A stretch of 64,000 nucleotides of DNA. It comes from AV40 sp038230255 (GTDB lineage Bacteria; Verrucomicrobiota; Verrucomicrobiia; Chthoniobacterales; UBA10450). Position numbers and translations under genes: made by a program. The notes under the pieces are model-generated. The model was not told the DNA's origin, did no database searches, and saw nothing but the letters and a program-made list of their open reading frames with translations. The stretch is taken from assembly GCA_038230255.1 (NCBI GenBank), contig JBBRNP010000003.1:62001-126000 (forward strand), written 5' to 3'. Within the stretch, counting starts at the first letter, position 1. Each line of letters opens with the position of its first letter. Positions 1 to 7,904 of the stretch are shown in pieces.

Positions 1-900
1 ATCAGCGCCTACGATCGCGCGACCACAATTTTGGCGATCGCGAATCCACATTCATCGCCGGAGGATCTGACACAGCCGGGTCACGTGTTTCCGTTGCGCG
101 CGAAAGACGGCGGAGTTTTGCGCCGCGCCGGTCATACCGAAGCGGCTCTCGATCTTGCGCGCATGGCTGGATTGCAGCCGGCCGGCGTACTTTGCGAAAT
201 TTTACACGACGACGGAACGATGGCGCGGTTGCCGGAGCTGATGGAGTTCCGCAAAAAGCACGGCCTCCGTATTTGCACGATCCAAAGTCTGATCGCCTAT
301 CGCCGGAAACGCGAGAAGCTGGTCGAGCTCGAGCAAGTGGTAAAATTGCCGACTGATTACGGCGACTTCGATTTGCATCTATATCGCTCGACGCTCGACG
401 GGATGCATCATCTCGCGCTGGTGAAAGGCAAGATCGACAAGAACAAGCCGACGCTGGTGCGGGTCCACAGCGAATGTCTCACCGGCGACGTGTTTGGATC
501 GCGCCGGTGCGATTGCGGGAATCAGTTGCAAGCGGCGTTGCGGCAAATCGCCGAGGAAGGCAACGGCGTGTTAATTTACATGCGCCAGGAAGGACGCGGG
601 ATTGGATTAGCGGCAAAGATTCACGCCTACAAATTGCAGGAAGAAGGGCTCGATACGGTCGAAGCCAACGCGAAACTCGGGTTGCCGCCAGATTTGCGGG
701 ATTATGGAATCGGCGCGCAAATTTTGTTCGACCTCGGCGTGCGCCAATTCCGATTCCTGACCAACAATCCCAAAAAAGTTGTCGGTCTGGAAGGTTACGG
801 CCTCGAGATGGTCGAGCAGGTCCCGATTCGAACTGCCGCCAACCCGCACAACGAAAAATACCTCGAGACCAAAAAGGTAAAACTCGGGCATCTTTTGTAA
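1..900 (+). CDS. ribBA: RibBA, DHBP synthase / GTP cyclohydrolase II, 5'-truncated
   Basis: Riboflavin biosynthesis enzyme combining 3,4-dihydroxy-2-butanone-4-phosphate synthase with GTP cyclohydrolase II. The frame is open from base 1: the first codons read ISAYDRATTI, the conserved end of a DHBP synthase motif, so the TTG at 31 is not a real start and the N-terminal half lies outside the window. The remaining DHBP part shows HVFPLRAKDGGV and RRAGHTEAALDLARMAG. The cyclohydrolase part shows the zinc-ligand region CLTGDVFGSRRCDC, then YMRQEGRGIGL, DLRDYGIGAQIL and LTNNPKK, all typical. ribH lies about 1.9 kb downstream on the same strand, with a redox gene pair and a lipoprotein gene between them. 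Family assignment is secure; activity of the cut half cannot be judged. Confidence 0.95.
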   Translation: MSAYDRATTILAIANPHSSPEDLTQPGHVFPLRAKDGGVLRRAGHTEAALDLARMAGLQPAGVLCEILHDDGTMARLPELMEFRKKHGLRICTIQSLIAYRRKREKLVELEQVVKLPTDYGDFDLHLYRSTLDGMHHLALVKGKIDKNKPTLVRVHSECLTGDVFGSRRCDCGNQLQAALRQIAEEGNGVLIYMRQEGRGIGLAAKIHAYKLQEEGLDTVEANAKLGLPPDLRDYGIGAQILFDLGVRQFRFLTNNPKKVVGLEGYGLEMVEQVPIRTAANPHNEKYLETKKVKLGHLL

Positions 901-990
901 TCTTCGATTTTACGCGTTGATGCGGCCGATGACAGGTGCTCGTGCGATTCGCAAGTTTGTAAACGTAAGCTATATGTCCCCGCTTAACTC

Positions 991-1653
991 ATGAGGCGCT
1001 ATCTTCCGTTCATCATTGTAGCTGTCGTCGCACTGCTCGCGGTTGGCGGTGGCGCATTTCTCTACCGGGCCAAGCGTTCCGCCAATCCGGCGCCGGCAAT
1101 TTCCAAGACTGAAGCTGAAAAACCCGGTGAGATCATCCATGTTCTCGGGCCGGCCAACGCGGCCGTCACACTCGAGGAGTTCGGCGACTTTCAATGCCCG
1201 CCCTGCGGCAAGCTCTCCGAACCGATCAATCAACTGCAAAAGCAGCACAATTTGCGCGTAATCTATCGTAATTTTCCACTACCCATTCACGCCCACGCGA
1301 AGGAAGCAGCCTACGCCGCCGAAGCCGCCGCCCGTCAGGGGCGTTTTTGGCCAATGCACGATCTGCTTTATCGCGAGCAGGCTGTTTGGAGTAAATCCAG
1401 CGACGCGCGCGCCTTGTTCAGCGCTTACGCCGGAATGCTCCAGCTCGACTTGGGCCGTTTCAAAACGGACATGGACAGCACGGAAGTTCAACAAAAAGTC
1501 GAGGCCGATCTAAAACACGGCGGGTCAATCGGAGTAAAAACAACGCCAACGATTTTCATCAATAACGAGGCCGTTGCGGGGACGAAGTCGAATCCCGAAG
1601 ACCTGCCGGCCCTGGTCGAGGCTGCGCTCAAGAAAGCCAAACCTTCCTCATGA
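991..1653 (+). CDS. DsbA-like thioredoxin-fold protein, membrane-anchored
   Basis: Predicted periplasmic thiol-disulfide oxidoreductase of the DsbA/Thioredoxin_4 family. A hydrophobic segment at residues 4-24 can act as signal anchor. The active-site motif is C69-P-P-C72 in the context FGDFQCPPCGKLSEPI, and TTPTIFINNE near residue 187 carries the expected cis-proline. The stop overlaps the start of the next gene, a VKOR-type membrane protein (ATGA), so the two are translationally coupled. VKOR proteins reoxidise DsbA-like partners in bacteria without DsbB, so the pair is probably a complete disulfide-forming system; that role is inference from the pairing. Confidence 0.9.
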   Translation: MRRYLPFIIVAVVALLAVGGGAFLYRAKRSANPAPAISKTEAEKPGEIIHVLGPANAAVTLEEFGDFQCPPCGKLSEPINQLQKQHNLRVIYRNFPLPIHAHAKEAAYAAEAAARQGRFWPMHDLLYREQAVWSKSSDARALFSAYAGMLQLDLGRFKTDMDSTEVQQKVEADLKHGGSIGVKTTPTIFINNEAVAGTKSNPEDLPALVEAALKKAKPSS

Positions 1654-2123
1654 AGTCCCGCAATGATAAGTCTGCAAGATCGACAATGAGCCGCTCGCGC
1701 GCCCAAACCGTTTTCTACAGCGCCGCTGCTTTGATTTCGTTGCTTGGTCTGGCTGAAGCCACTTATCTCACCGTTCTTTTTTTAGCGGGCGAAACCGCCG
1801 TTTGCGGCGGATCGGCCGACTGTTTTCAAGTACTGGGCAGCAGTTACGCCAAGATCGGTCGCGTTCCGGTCAGCGGCCTGGGCGCGCTTGCTTACTTCGG
1901 CGCTTTCACCTTCGCCACTTTTGCTGGCTTTGGTTATGCCCGTGCCCGGCAATTTTTTTCCTGGAACGTGATCGCGATGTTCTGCATGACGCTCTGGCTG
2001 CTTTTCGTCCAGGCTTTCCGCCTCCACGCGTTCTGTCGCTACTGTTTATTTTCGGCAGCGCTGGTTTTTCTGCTGACCGGTTTGGTGGTCGCACGGCCCG
2101 TGGCCGAAACACAAAGGAACTGA
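1650..2123 (+). CDS. Vitamin K epoxide reductase (VKOR) family membrane protein
   Basis: Integral membrane quinone-linked thiol oxidase of the VKOR family. There are about four hydrophobic helices. C52 and C58 lie in the first loop (VCGGSADCF) and the redox motif C129-R-Y-C132 lies near the last helix (AFCRYCLFSA), as in bacterial VKOR proteins. Length 157 aa is normal for a stand-alone form. The ATG at 1650 overlaps the stop of the DsbA-like gene; an internal ATG at 1686 is an alternative start that would remove a charged N-terminal tail. It probably reoxidises the upstream thioredoxin-fold partner. Confidence 0.9.
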   Translation: MKSRNDKSARSTMSRSRAQTVFYSAAALISLLGLAEATYLTVLFLAGETAVCGGSADCFQVLGSSYAKIGRVPVSGLGALAYFGAFTFATFAGFGYARARQFFSWNVIAMFCMTLWLLFVQAFRLHAFCRYCLFSAALVFLLTGLVVARPVAETQRN

Positions 2124-2127
2124 TTTT

Positions 2128-2745
2128 ATGATCGACGCGTTGGTCACATCGAAAAGCCGCTCAATCATCCTCATTTTCTCCATCGGTTTGCTCGCAACGT
2201 TCGCGAGCTGCCAGAAATCCAAAACCACCGTAGCTCCTTCAACGCGGGGGAAGATCGATGCTTGCGGATTAATTACGAACGAAGAAGTCAAAGCCATTCA
2301 GGGTGCGCCCGTCAAGGACGTCAAAGGCAGCGAACAATCGGATGGCACTTTTCGAATCGCGCAATGTTTCTATAACGCGGAACCGTTCAACAAGTCGGTC
2401 AGCCTCGCGGTCACGCAAAGCGATCCGGCGTCGACCAAAGCGCGCACTCCGAAAGAGTATTGGAAGGAAACATTTGGTCAGTTTGACGGCAAAGTGAAAG
2501 AGGAAGAAGGCGACGCGGAAAAGAGGGAAAGTTTGCGCGAGCACGAAGAAGAGAAAGGAACACCGCCAAAAAAATTAGAGGGCATCGGCGATTCCGCCTA
2601 TTGGTCGGCCAATCGGATGGGCGGAGCCCTTTACGTTTTAAAAAATGATGTCTTCATCCGCGTGAGTGTGGGCGGACCTGAAAGCGAAGAAGCCCTAATC
2701 AACAGGTGTAAGGCGCTTGCCGAAAAAGCTCTTTCTCGCCTCTAA
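2128..2745 (+). CDS. Putative lipoprotein of unknown function
   Basis: A 205-aa protein with a basic N-terminus, a hydrophobic stretch and a lipobox-like LLATFASC, so probably exported and lipidated at that Cys. The mature part begins with IDACGLITNEEVKAIQGAPV, which resembles the start of DUF3558-like solute-binding or sensor lipoproteins; this similarity is weak. The middle is rich in Lys and Glu (around residues 115-145) and likely exposed. It starts four bases after the VKOR gene and may be co-transcribed with the redox pair. Function is not known. Confidence 0.75.
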   Translation: MIDALVTSKSRSIILIFSIGLLATFASCQKSKTTVAPSTRGKIDACGLITNEEVKAIQGAPVKDVKGSEQSDGTFRIAQCFYNAEPFNKSVSLAVTQSDPASTKARTPKEYWKETFGQFDGKVKEEEGDAEKRESLREHEEEKGTPPKKLEGIGDSAYWSANRMGGALYVLKNDVFIRVSVGGPESEEALINRCKALAEKALSRL

Positions 2746-2802
2746 CGCGCCGCATCACCCATCTCGCGCGCTCTTGCCGAGACGCGCTTGTTGGAGGATT
2801 AA

Positions 2803-3288
2803 ATGGGCATGTCGAAATTGATTGCCCCTCGCCCGCGGACGACTGCTGCGACCAAGCGACATTTCCCGATCGTCGCCAGTCAGTTTAATCCCACTTACGT
2901 CCAGGGATTGGTCGACCATGTCACTGCTGAATTGCGCACGCTTGGTCCCGGAACAACCCTGAGCCTGTTTCAAGTCCCGGGCGCCTTTGAAATTCCAATC
3001 GTCGTTCGCGAGCTCGCGACGCAAAAACGCGGCGACGCCATCATCGCTATCGGCGTCATCTTGAAAGGCAAAACCGACCACGCGGAAAATTTGAGCCGCT
3101 CGGTGACGGACGCGCTCCAGAGAATTGCCGTTAGTCACGGAGTCCCGGTGATTAACGCTGTCCTGAGCTTTGACGACGAAGATCAAGCCCGCGAGCGCTG
3201 CCTCGAGAACGAAATCAACCGCGGTACGGAAGCGGCGCGCGCTGCGGTCGAGATCGCGAATGTCCTGTCGAAGGTACGCACCCGATAA
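2803..3288 (+). CDS. ribH: 6,7-dimethyl-8-ribityllumazine synthase
   Basis: Penultimate riboflavin enzyme, condensing DHBP with the ribitylamino-pyrimidine. The protein (161 aa) has SQFNPTYVQGLVDH near the N-terminus, the QVPGAFEIPIVVREL substrate loop and ILKGKTDHAENLS, where H93 matches the catalytic histidine. The later part departs from the common pattern: NAVLSFDDEDQARERC replaces the usual GVLTTDT-type stretch, although NRGTEAA is still like the family end. A good ribosome site (GGAGG, 2793-2797) precedes ATG 2803. nusB follows six bases after the stop, an arrangement seen in many bacteria. Confidence 0.92.
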   Translation: MGMSKLIAPRPRTTAATKRHFPIVASQFNPTYVQGLVDHVTAELRTLGPGTTLSLFQVPGAFEIPIVVRELATQKRGDAIIAIGVILKGKTDHAENLSRSVTDALQRIAVSHGVPVINAVLSFDDEDQARERCLENEINRGTEAARAAVEIANVLSKVRTR

Positions 3289-3293
3289 ATGCT

Positions 3294-3746
3294 ATGGGCA
3301 AACGACGACGCGCGCGCGAAGCGGCCATCCAATATCACTTCTGGCGCGATCTCCAACACGGCGAAACGCCCGAGCGGATGGACGACTTTTGGGAATTTTG
3401 TCCGGTCAAACCGAACGTGCGCGAATTCGCCCAACCACTGATTGAAGGCATGGCCGCGCACCTGCCGGAAATTGACGAGCAGATCAAACGCTATTGCGAA
3501 AATTACAACCTCAACCGCATTTCCGCCGTCGATCGCAATGTCTTACGGCTCGCTATTTACGAAATGCTCTTTCGCGACGACATCCCGCCCGTCGTTTCGA
3601 TCAACGAAGCGATTGAACTGGCAAAAACTTTTGGCGGTGCGGAATCCGGCGGTTTTGTGAACGGTATTCTCGATCGCGTCCGCAAAGACCTGACCCGGCC
3701 CGCGCGGGAAGCGGTGTCGTCCTCACCGAAAGAAGGACAGGATTAA
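3294..3746 (+). CDS. nusB: Transcription antitermination factor NusB
   Basis: All-helical RNA-binding antitermination factor that works with NusE (S10) at boxA of rRNA operons. Diagnostic features are the N-terminal RRRAREAAIQYHF, the central NRISAVDRNVLRLAIYEML and VSINEAIELAKTFGG near the end, followed by FVNGILDRV. Length 150 aa fits. It lies directly after ribH, and its start overlaps no other gene. The C-terminal tail EAVSSSPKEGQD is short and unconserved. Confidence 0.95.
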   Translation: MGKRRRAREAAIQYHFWRDLQHGETPERMDDFWEFCPVKPNVREFAQPLIEGMAAHLPEIDEQIKRYCENYNLNRISAVDRNVLRLAIYEMLFRDDIPPVVSINEAIELAKTFGGAESGGFVNGILDRVRKDLTRPAREAVSSSPKEGQD

Positions 3747-3824
3747 CAGAATTAATTGGATTAAGACAAGACCGACCGCTTCTGTTTTTCGAATTCTGCG
3801 AATTCTGTAAATTCTGTCTAGTCT
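3738..3824. repeat. Degenerate GAATTCTGT/ACAGAATTAA short repeats
   Basis: The nusB-ftsY gap holds AGGACAGGATTAACAGAATT, followed by about five imperfect copies of the unit AATTCTG(T/C). The same unit type recurs at 28735-28765 and, densely, in the 5' end of thiC (55940-56110). The array reaches into the last codons of nusB and abuts the GTG start of ftsY. Confidence 0.7.
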
Positions 3825-4691
3825 GTGAAATTTCTCGAAGCGCTCGCGCAACAGTTCGCCGGTAAACCGATCGATTGGGACGAACTGGAGCATGCATTAA
3901 TCCGCGCAGATCTCGGCGTTGCGTTTACCACCCGGCTTATTGCCCGGCTTCAGGAACGCGAATCCTGGTCGCTCCTTGGGATCCAGGATGTAATTAAATT
4001 CGCGCGCGAAGAGATTGCGAAAATTCTGCCGACGGAAACGCGACCGATTCAGCCGATTTCAGGAAAACCAAACGTAATTCTCATCGTCGGCGTCAATGGA
4101 ACTGGCAAGACAACTTCGGTTGCGAAGTTGGCGCACTATCTTCAGGTAGGGGCGATTGACCTCAATCGCCCGTCTCGCGTTTTGCTCGCCGCCGCCGACA
4201 CGTTTCGCGCAGCCGCCATCGAGCAACTTGGAATTTGGGCAGAGCGGCTCGGCATTGAAATGGTTCAAGGCCAGTACGGCGCAGATCCGGCTGCGCTTTG
4301 TTACGATGCCTATCAAAAAGCAGCGAACGCCGGGACGGAGTTTCTACTCTGCGACACGGCCGGCCGTCTCCACACCAAAGCGAATCTCATGGCTGAGCTG
4401 CAAAAAGTGAAACGCGCTCTGGCCAAGAACGGTCCCGCCGCGCCACATGAAATTCTTCTCGTGGTCGATGCAACCACCGGCAGCAACGCGCTCAGTCAGG
4501 CCCGCGAATTCCATCAAGCCCTCGGACTTACCGGCTTGATCGTGACCAAACTCGATGGCAGCGGCAAAGGCGGAATCGTGGTTGCGATCCAGGATGAATT
4601 GAAAATTCCCACCCGCTTTATTGGAACTGGCGAAAAAATCGACGACTTCGCGCTGTTCGACGCGCGCGAATTTGTAGCGAACATGTTGTAA
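3825..4691 (+). CDS. ftsY: Signal recognition particle receptor FtsY
   Basis: SRP-family GTPase that docks ribosome-nascent chain complexes at the membrane. The 288-aa protein has a short N domain and no acidic A domain. The G domain has GVNGTGKTT (residues 89-97), DTFRAAA, DTAGRLHTKANLM and TKLDGSGKGG. The start is GTG at 3825; no ATG fits. Between KLAHYLQ and RVLLAAADTF there are about six residues more than in typical FtsY. This extra stretch (residues 108-117, VGAIDLNRPS) is encoded by a palindromic repeat found elsewhere in the window. The next gene starts 15 bases downstream. Confidence 0.95.
   Translation: MKFLEALAQQFAGKPIDWDELEHALIRADLGVAFTTRLIARLQERESWSLLGIQDVIKFAREEIAKILPTETRPIQPISGKPNVILIVGVNGTGKTTSVAKLAHYLQVGAIDLNRPSRVLLAAADTFRAAAIEQLGIWAERLGIEMVQGQYGADPAALCYDAYQKAANAGTEFLLCDTAGRLHTKANLMAELQKVKRALAKNGPAAPHEILLVVDATTGSNALSQAREFHQALGLTGLIVTKLDGSGKGGIVVAIQDELKIPTRFIGTGEKIDDFALFDAREFVANML
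4146..4173. repeat. REP-like hairpin inside ftsY
   Basis: GTAGGGGCGATTGACC begins a hairpin with perfect 9-base arms GGGCGATTG (4150-4158) and CAATCGCCC (4163-4171) around ACCT. A near-identical sequence with one mismatch over about 24 bases lies between rarD and the next gene (9558-9581). Within ftsY it is read in frame as V-G-A-I-D-L-N-R-P. Confidence 0.8.
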
Positions 4692-4706
4692 CGGAAGATC
4701 GATATC

Positions 4707-6182
4707 GTGGCCGGAGGAATCAAAGAGACAGTCACGCCGGAAGAAATCGCTGCGCCAATCGAGCGCGGCTTTCTCGCGAAGTTCACCGTCCTCAAAGGCG
4801 CGCAACGCGAGCTCTGGCTCACGTTCTTAATCAAGTTCCTCATCTACACCGCCTACTCCGTCACCAACAAAACGATGGTCCTGTGGCTGTCGAAGGACCT
4901 CGGCTTCAACGATCAGGCGGCCGGCGCTTTGGTCGGCTGGGTCTGGGCGCCGGCGATGACGGTATTCACCTTGCTCGCCGGTTCGCTCACCGACGCGATC
5001 GGACTGCGCCGAACTTTTTTCCTCGGCGTCGCCATCTGCACCGTCGCCCGAAGCGTAATGGTGATGACAACAAATCCATCGCTCGCGCTCGCCTGTGGCG
5101 TCCTCCCTCTCGCGGTCGGCGAGGCGCTCGGCACGCCAGTGCTGCTCGCGGCGACGCGTCGTTACTCGACCATAGCGCAGCGTTCGATGTCGTTTTCCAT
5201 GATCTATGTGATCATGAACATCGGCTACGTCGCGGCCGGATGGATTTTCGATTACGTCCGGCAGTTGGAGTTGCGGGCTAGCTTCTTTGGGTTCGAACCG
5301 ACGACTCATCAACAACTGTTTCTCGTCAGCCTCGCGTTCGAGATTCTGCTTTTCCCCGCGATCTACTTTCTCCGCCGAAGCGCCGATCGACCAGCAAGCG
5401 CCGAACCGGATCGCGAAGTGTCCGCATTCTGGAGTCGCATCGGACATACCGTGCGGCAAAGCGCCGCCGACACTCTCCGTCTCTTCCATCGGCTCCTCGG
5501 CCAATCCGGTTTTTACAGGCTCCTGGTTTTCTTCCTCTTCATCGGATTCCTAAAAGCCATCTTTCTTCAGATGGACTACGTGTTCCCGAAATTCGGCGAC
5601 CGCGAGCTCGGGCTCCACGCGCCGGTGGGCAAGCTTTCGGCGATCAATTCGATTATGATCATTTTGCTCGTGCCGGTGATCGGCGCGCTGACCCAGAAAT
5701 TCTCAGCCTACCGAATGGTCGTGGTCGGGGGGATCATTTGTGCAGCGGGTGTATTCATCATGGCGTTGCCGACGGATTGGTTTCAAGCAGCGACGATCAG
5801 CGCGCCTGGGCAATGGCTCGGTCACGGCTATCTCGGATTACACGGAAGCATTCATCCGTACTATGTAATGACAGCGCTTTATCTCGCGGTCTTTTCGATC
5901 GGTGAAGCCTTCTATTCACCGCGAGTCTACGAATACGCCGCCGCGATTGCGCCGCCGGGCCAGGAGGCTTCCTATGGAGCGCTCGCTTATCTGCCATTCC
6001 TGGTCGGCAAGCTTCTCGTCGGCAGCGCGGGATGGCTGCTGGCCGCGTTTTGTCCCGAACACGGACCCCGACATTCCGGAATCATGTGGTTTATTTTTGC
6101 CCTGGCCGCCTCGGTTGCGCCAATCGGTTTGATTGTGTTTCGGCCTTACATCCGGGTCCCGGAAGCTGGACGGACCGACTGA
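4707..6182 (+). CDS. MFS transporter
   Basis: Twelve-helix major facilitator of 491 aa. The signature between helices 2 and 3 is LTDAIGLRRTFFLG, close to the MFS motif DRxGRR. A long loop around residues 225-260 separates the two six-helix halves, and several helices carry charged residues as in POT/peptide-type carriers. Substrate is not deducible. The start is GTG at 4707, 15 bases after ftsY. The following intergenic region holds degenerate repeats, so it is probably the last gene of the run. Confidence 0.85.
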   Translation: MAGGIKETVTPEEIAAPIERGFLAKFTVLKGAQRELWLTFLIKFLIYTAYSVTNKTMVLWLSKDLGFNDQAAGALVGWVWAPAMTVFTLLAGSLTDAIGLRRTFFLGVAICTVARSVMVMTTNPSLALACGVLPLAVGEALGTPVLLAATRRYSTIAQRSMSFSMIYVIMNIGYVAAGWIFDYVRQLELRASFFGFEPTTHQQLFLVSLAFEILLFPAIYFLRRSADRPASAEPDREVSAFWSRIGHTVRQSAADTLRLFHRLLGQSGFYRLLVFFLFIGFLKAIFLQMDYVFPKFGDRELGLHAPVGKLSAINSIMIILLVPVIGALTQKFSAYRMVVVGGIICAAGVFIMALPTDWFQAATISAPGQWLGHGYLGLHGSIHPYYVMTALYLAVFSIGEAFYSPRVYEYAAAIAPPGQEASYGALAYLPFLVGKLLVGSAGWLLAAFCPEHGPRHSGIMWFIFALAASVAPIGLIVFRPYIRVPEAGRTD

Positions 6183-6428
6183 CGTCGGAAATCCCAAGTT
6201 CCAAGGAAATGCCAATCATCAAAACTCGGATGTTTAAGGGCAGTCCGACGCGTTTTGAATTAGAGATTTGGGGCTTGGAGTTTGCCTGGGACTTGGAGCC
6301 TGCGATTTGGGATTTCACTCTTCCGCTTCCGATGAATCTTCGCTCTTAATTAAGATTAAGGACTGAGAGGAAGAGGAAGACGCGGTGATTCCATTGTTGC
6401 GACGGGCCGACATCGCGTATTTTAGCGT
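6183..6428. repeat. Intergenic region with degenerate AAATCCCAA-type repeats
   Basis: The first part has AATCCCAAGTTCCAAGG; the second has several imperfect copies of the GGGACTTGGAG and GATTTGGGATTT type (6258-6316). Read on the other strand they form AAATCCCAA/AGTCCCAGG words. No coding sequence, terminator or recognisable regulatory site was seen in the rest. Confidence 0.55.
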
Positions 6429-7055
6429 GTGATTCAGTTGCCCAGAAGGCCGCCACCTTCATCGCGCGGAATGTTGATTTTTTGCGTGGTCGTATTTGTG
6501 GCTTTGCTCGGGATCCTGATCTTCCTCAATCGCGCCCGCGCCCAAAAACCGGACGAAACTGTTCCCCCATCAAACTCTATGACAACTCCATCATCCACTA
6601 ATCAAACGTCGGCCAAACCGTCCCCGGAAGAGCTAAAGAAAAAACTCACGCCGGAGCAATTTCACGTGACCCAGCAGTGCGGCACCGAACCGCCATTTCG
6701 AAATGAGTATTGGGACAATCATCGCGCCGGCATTTATGTGGATGTCGTCAGCGGAGAGCCGCTCTTCACTTCGCTCGATAAATTCGACAGTGGCAGCGGT
6801 TGGCCCAGTTTCACCAAACCGATCGACAATAGCAAGGTCGCGGCAAAATCAGATCGCACCTTTGGCATGGATCGCAACGAAGTGCGCGGCAGTAAAAGCG
6901 ACTCCCATCTTGGGCATGTTTTTGATGACGGCCCAGCCGATAAAGGCGGCATCCGTTACTGCATTAATTCTGCCGCACTTCGTTTCATCCCCGTCGAAAA
7001 ACTCAAGGAAGAGGGCTACGGCCAATATTTGCCGCTGTTCGAGCACAAGAAATAA
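6429..7055 (+). CDS. msrB: MsrB-type methionine-R-sulfoxide reductase, membrane-anchored
   Basis: Reduces methionine-R-sulfoxide in proteins. Residues 15-34 form a signal anchor, followed by a Ser/Thr/Pro linker and the SelR domain (about 66-205). Catalytic C178 is present in RYCINSAALRF, and the partner motif GWPSF (W125) and SHLGHVF are intact. C84 in TQQCGTE may serve as resolving Cys. The zinc CxxC pairs are absent (YVDVVSGEPLF), as in the PilB-type subfamily. It is the only one of three tandem paralogues that keeps the catalytic Cys. The GTG start at 6429 fits the signal anchor. Confidence 0.92.
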   Translation: MIQLPRRPPPSSRGMLIFCVVVFVALLGILIFLNRARAQKPDETVPPSNSMTTPSSTNQTSAKPSPEELKKKLTPEQFHVTQQCGTEPPFRNEYWDNHRAGIYVDVVSGEPLFTSLDKFDSGSGWPSFTKPIDNSKVAAKSDRTFGMDRNEVRGSKSDSHLGHVFDDGPADKGGIRYCINSAALRFIPVEKLKEEGYGQYLPLFEHKK

Positions 7056-7079
7056 TCAGGCTCCAGCCGAAACAATTTA

Positions 7080-7135
7080 CCCTCACCCGCCGCATCGCGG
7101 CCTCCTCTCCCTCAGGGAGAGGATTGAGGTGAGGG
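7080..7135. repeat. Nested inverted repeat (CCCTCACC / GGTGAGGG)
   Basis: Outer arms CCCTCACC (7080-7087) and GGTGAGGG (7128-7135) enclose an inner hairpin with arms CCTCTCCCT and AGGGAGAGG (7104-7122). It sits between the first two MsrB genes. It could act as a terminator-like structure, but no T-tract follows; it looks more like a dispersed palindromic repeat. Confidence 0.65.
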
Positions 7136-7269
7136 CCGCTTTGAATTCTTTACACAACAACAGACCCGCAATTCCCCGTTTGGCTGCGTATCACTTTGAG
7201 AAAACTTGATGATTGGTGGGTCACGAATCGTCAAATCAAAGCGCTCCCAATCGAATCAGGAAATTCAGC

Positions 7270-7824
7270 ATGCATCGGATCCATCATCCTTCGAAGCACT
7301 CGTCGCATTTGAGCTTGTGGCTCGGTCTGCTCGCAGCCGTCGGAGTTATCGCCGGTTTTTTTCATTACAGCAACATGCAGGCGGAGAAAAAAAGGACCGG
7401 CAAATATAATTATCTCCAACTAGTTCCGAGTGATTCGGTCCTGAAATCGAAATTAACCGAGGACCAGTATCGCGTCACCCGCCAGAACGGGACCGAGACC
7501 GCGTTCCGAAACGAATATTGGGACAACAATCGCCCCGGCATCTACGTCGACATCATTACCAACGACCCGCTCTTTAGCTCGCTCGACAAATTTGATAGCG
7601 GAACCGGCCGGCCCACGTTCACCAAACCGATCTCGCCGGATTCCGTTTTTCAGCAGGCTGATACTTCTCACGACATGCAACGGACGGAAGTCCGCGCCAA
7701 GCTCAGTAATTCTCACCTCGGCCACCTCTTCAAAGATCCCACCTCGCCCACCGGCGAGCGTTATGCCGTGAACTCTGCCGGCATGCGGTTTATTCCAACC
7801 GACAAAATGGAAGCCGAGGGTTAG
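7270..7824 (+). CDS. MsrB-like protein without catalytic Cys, C-terminus cut by TAG
   Basis: Second of three tandem SelR-domain proteins. The ATG at 7270 with AGGAA upstream is preferred over the TTG at 7213. A membrane anchor (residues about 13-31) precedes the domain. The fold motifs GTETAFRNEYWDN, LFSSLDKFDSG and SHLGHLF are kept, but the catalytic Cys is Ala (RYAVNSAGMRF, GCC at 7765-7767) and GWPSF is GRPTF. The frame stops at TAG (7822-7824) exactly where the paralogues have Tyr (EEGYGQYL, RDGYAAYV). After the TAG the frame continues for 11 codons (AEYLRAFQKKE) to TGA at 7858. So it is a non-catalytic homologue, possibly recently truncated. Confidence 0.8.
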   Translation: MHRIHHPSKHSSHLSLWLGLLAAVGVIAGFFHYSNMQAEKKRTGKYNYLQLVPSDSVLKSKLTEDQYRVTRQNGTETAFRNEYWDNNRPGIYVDIITNDPLFSSLDKFDSGTGRPTFTKPISPDSVFQQADTSHDMQRTEVRAKLSNSHLGHLFKDPTSPTGERYAVNSAGMRFIPTDKMEAEG

Positions 7825-7904
7825 GCCGAATATCTTCGCGCCTTCCAAAAAAAAGAGTGACTTAAGCCCATCTTTTTTGCTTCATTGGTCAGCCGGGGCG
7901 ACAA

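Noticed and set aside
4827..5504. 225-aa minus-strand frame opposite the MFS transporter
   Set aside because: Charged, low-complexity shadow of a membrane protein gene.
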